From Grifola frondosa (lineage: Eukaryota > Basidiomycota > Agaricomycetes > Polyporales > Grifolaceae): a stretch of 64,000 nt of DNA. Of this stretch, positions 60,752 through 64,000 are shown one piece after another. Each line of letters starts with the position of its first letter. Positions within the stretch are counted from its first letter, which is position 1. The position numbers and the translations under genes were made by a program. The stretch spans positions 1,178,001 to 1,242,000 of the forward strand of contig LUGG01000011.1 of the NCBI GenBank assembly GCA_001683735.1. Direction: 5' to 3'. The notes under the pieces were generated by a model. It was not told where the DNA came from. It was given only the letters and a program-made list of their open reading frames with translations, and did no database searches.

Positions 60752-63700
60752 CTAGGAGCGCTCTAATATTACGCTAGGACTTTCTGTACTCAGCTCATAA
60801 TCCTGATGACCAAGCACCTCGGCCAGAACACGTTTCACGTTCGTCTGACCTCTATCCGCGCCGTTCGCATCTGGGTTCCAAGCGAGGAACCTCCTGCATA
60901 CTTCTTCCGCTTCTTCGAGATCTTGACGTTCCGTTTCACCCATATCTTCGTCCAGAAGCTCGCCGAGCTCGTGCTTGGATAGCAGATTGCTACAACTCAT
61001 GATGACCACAGCAGGAACGTTATAAGGCATTTAAGACGGACCTGACATGTTGTGCCCTCTCCGCTACACGCCTAGGAATACCAAAGGCTTCTGCGCACAA
61101 AACAGCATGCGAATCGAGTGAATAGCCCTTTGCAACGCTGATATCCAATATCAACGGTGCATATCATGTTTCGCAATGTACACACGTTTGCTTACCGGTA
61201 CAGATACGTGATTCTTTCGCCGGGGCCGACGAGACTCCTTCCTTCTGTCCCAGTATCTTGTCCGCCCTCAAACTCTGACGTCTCCATCGTATCGGCACTC
61301 CGTGCGATCAGTTGACCACTACTGGTGGATAACAGTATCTGCATATGAACAAACGTAATGGGCAACGTGTGCGGGCTGAGGAAATCGTTGTTGAAGACAT
61401 CGTGAAAATGGGTGGTCGCGACCACTTTCGGACACGCCGTTCCTCGATTGATAAGGTGCTTGATGACGCCGCAAAACACACCGCGCCGTCTATCATAAGA
61501 ATAGCAAAAGAACGGAGTGTGAACATATCAAGTAGCGGACGAAATCATCGAAGCGTCAGAAGAGAGAGTTAGGATCAGCCCATCATCCACAGGAAGAGGA
61601 CCACGAGCCTGCAGGTAATGTCCCTTTGCCAAACTCATCGAGAAGAATCAAAGAACGCGGAGTTGAGTTCCGTAGAGCCAAAGATACTTGGTTAAGGTCG
61701 ATCATGAATGCTGACTGCACCTGGTCTGGAGTTCAGGTAAACGTCATAAACCGCACTTTCAAAGTTACCTTGGAGACAGACTCCCGCGTTTGAATGCGAG
61801 TGAAGACTGGGCCCAGATGATTTATATAGCAGAGATAGTGCAATCTTCGCCACTCACTTTTATCAACTAGCCCTAGTGTTGCAGATTCAGCGGGGACGAA
61901 ACTAAAAATTATGCAAAATAAGTTTATGGGATGAAGAAATTGTGTAAATACCATCCAATCTACGAAGGGAGGCATTATATGGCAAGCATTTGATAAAGCG
62001 CGGAATGCAAACATACCTGGGCCATATATTGAATCATTGCGATCTGCAGCAGGCAATAAAATACAAGCGAGTGATAGTTAGGATTAATTATGGCAAACCT
62101 GCTTCAAATAAACACTCTGCAGCTGATGTCAGCTTGGTCTATACCACGCCAACTGGCATTTCTGACCTTTCCACAGGCATTCGCACCTGTGCACACAATA
62201 ATGCTATTTTGCTCGAAGTGTTTGTTATTTCCATCGCCGTCGGTGTCGTCTTCTTCAAAAATGTTAGTGGACCCTACGCCAGCACCACCTAATATAAATG
62301 CATCATTCGGCACAAAAGTATCGACGACGAGTTCCTGCAGCGGATGTCTATAATATGTGTGCTTCAGCTTAAGACCACAACGCCCAACGCCATCACATAC
62401 CTGCCGTGCTTGATATTGATTACGTTCTCTTCGATCATTTGTGGCCGTCGATAGTTGAACGACCGTGAGGCATCAGCAAAAGAAAGTAAACAGTCCAGCT
62501 CTGCACATATGTCACAGGCATGGCCCATCGCCTGTTCGTGCACAATTATTCTCTCCTGCAGTGCTTGTACAATCTCAATTTCCCGATCTAAAGTGGAGAA
62601 TAATTCATTCGAACGCCGAATCAATCCCAGATAGCACTTGCCGACGATAGAAGGATGCAAATCCCCAATATGGTCATCCATGTCTGGATATTTTGCTGAG
62701 TTAATCGGTAGGTGTCTCAAACTACTTACTCACCGTGCATTTCTGGAGACTTGAAATAAACATGCGATCTGTATGAGGATCAGCAGGGCGTAAAAACTAT
62801 GTCCCAACTGAACTTCCGTACTCTGATGAAAACTCCAAAACTCTACATCAGTGAGGCGCTGTGTCAACGTACAGAGTGAAGTACCTGGAAAGTCCAGCCC
62901 TCTAATACAGTGACTCCTGCGTCGGTTTTCCATTCCTCCAACATTGGCACGCATATCAGGAAACCTACAGCACTCGTGATTGGCACTCGACTGAGATTCT
63001 TGAAAGGACTTACCTAACTGAGGGAAGTACACTACATTCAACGACGATGCATATTCGGGCGGAACTATGGCAGATATCTGCAAAGCGACTTTGGACTGTA
63101 TGATGGTAGATTATTATGAGATCCGGCGTGTCGAAAAAGAACAACGTATACTGACCAGCACGGCATCGATACCGTTGTAAATGTGTTTCATGTTATCAAG
63201 TTCCTCATCTATGTGCGGTCTGACACAAATGCGCCCTGCGTTTACGGATTCTTCCCAGTCGACCTGTAAACTAGACTAAGTGATTGCGTTCAGCAGGGAA
63301 TAGCACTTACCGTCTCATTCACCCGCTCCCGACATCTCTGAAGCTGGCTACGTCCAACGTGTGGATCAACTGAATGAGCTATATTAGCATACATGAAGAG
63401 GTTGCGAACTAGAAGATACAGCACACCTTTTTCACAATCTCTACACCGCCTGCATGATTTAATTCGGCAAGCGCATCCCTCAGCATCAACGAATGGAATG
63501 CAAACTACAATGCACGTTCAAGATTTTCCTTTCTTAGTATTCAAGGGACTGACTTTAACGAGACCTTGCCAATCGGAAACCTTCGCCTTCCCTGCCTTCA
63601 TGATGCCTATGATCCTCGGAACGTTTTTGATGCCTTTCAGATGGGCATGCATCCCGTTAGCAGTTGCAAGATTCTCTGGCAATAAGAAACAGGCCACTGC

Positions 63701-64000
63701 ATCGTGGCGGGAATTGATCACAGACAAGGACAATGATGGACGCAAAAACCATTCCCGTAAGAGTGCACGCCCTAGCGTTGTCTTTGTGTTGTTGATGATG
63801 CCGAAGAGAGAAAGTCCTTCCTTAGTCTTGTCCGAGTGAATGGAGGCATGATTCTCATCTTCAAATATCTGTAGAGAGAATAGTGCATCCGCATTGATTT
63901 GCATGACATTGAGAAGTGGGAGCGGCTCGATGTTCCGAACTTCGAGTCCGCCGATACCCTCGTCGTCCAAGTCACCAACAGCGCGTGCTCGCGCCAAGTA
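60752..64000 (-). CDS. MSH5: Meiotic MutS homologue MSH5 (5' end outside window)
   Basis: Partner of MSH4 in MutS-gamma, which stabilises recombination intermediates and promotes meiotic crossovers. The part in the window holds the core and clamp domains ([79 protein letters not shown]) and the ABC ATPase: Walker [10 protein letters not shown] (split by an intron at about 62188), [61 protein letters not shown] (H-loop) and [20 protein letters not shown]. The C-terminus ends at 60752 (VILERS). Numerous introns of 50-70 bases; the N-terminal MutS I/II-like domains would lie beyond 64000. Exon edges were not all resolved, and small frame breaks occur as elsewhere. Confidence 0.93.

Overview
This window is nuclear DNA of a filamentous basidiomycete, most likely a wood-decaying Agaricomycete of the Polyporales type. 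The evidence is the gene structure (many introns of about 50-60 bases with GT...AG ends, several exons of 16-23 bases), about 50% GC in the genic parts, family sequences typical of mushrooms, and two adjacent AA9 (GH61) lytic polysaccharide monooxygenase genes of the kind used against cellulose.

Layout, left to right. 0-21 kb is dense housekeeping: a NiCoT nickel transporter (running off the left edge), an SH3/Cdc25-type Ras GEF, an F-box/WD-like protein, the mitochondrial Rho GTPase Gem1/Miro, a von Willebrand A protein, a G-patch protein, a borealin/Nbl1-type protein, a Ctk2-type cyclin and the GPI-transamidase subunit PIG-U/Gab1. 21-32 kb is more accessory: a 3'-truncated HAD/class II terpene-cyclase-like gene, a double F-box-type protein, an alpha/beta-hydrolase, a chromodomain protein and a dipeptidyl-peptidase V. 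32-44 kb holds proteasome ATPase Rpt5, a small secreted protein, Eaf6 (NuA4), Rrp40 (exosome), Vps37 (ESCRT-I), two tandem AA9 genes and Nca2. 44-51.4 kb is a gene-free, AT-rich, CpG-poor block with inverted repeats and small TIR elements. 52-64 kb holds an SH3 protein, the mitochondrial phosphate carrier, a tandem segmental duplication (phosphate carrier tail, unknown small gene, SDR tail), an SDR and the meiotic MutS homologue MSH5 (running off the right edge).

The genes do not form one pathway; neighbours are mostly unrelated housekeeping genes, as is normal in fungi. Two clusters make local sense: the two AA9 paralogues, and the duplicated carrier/small gene/SDR block.

One caveat applies to every gene model. 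The reading frame of most conserved genes jumps once or more, usually as if one base were missing from a short run (mostly G or C). I read this as under-called bases in the assembly, so stated exon ends are splice-based estimates and a lone frame break should not be taken as a pseudogene. Strong candidates for real biology are the AA9 paralogue lacking the histidine brace, the SDR without its catalytic Tyr/Lys, the truncated terpene-cyclase-like gene, the tandem duplication with its chimeric junction, and the repeat-rich CpG-depleted island.
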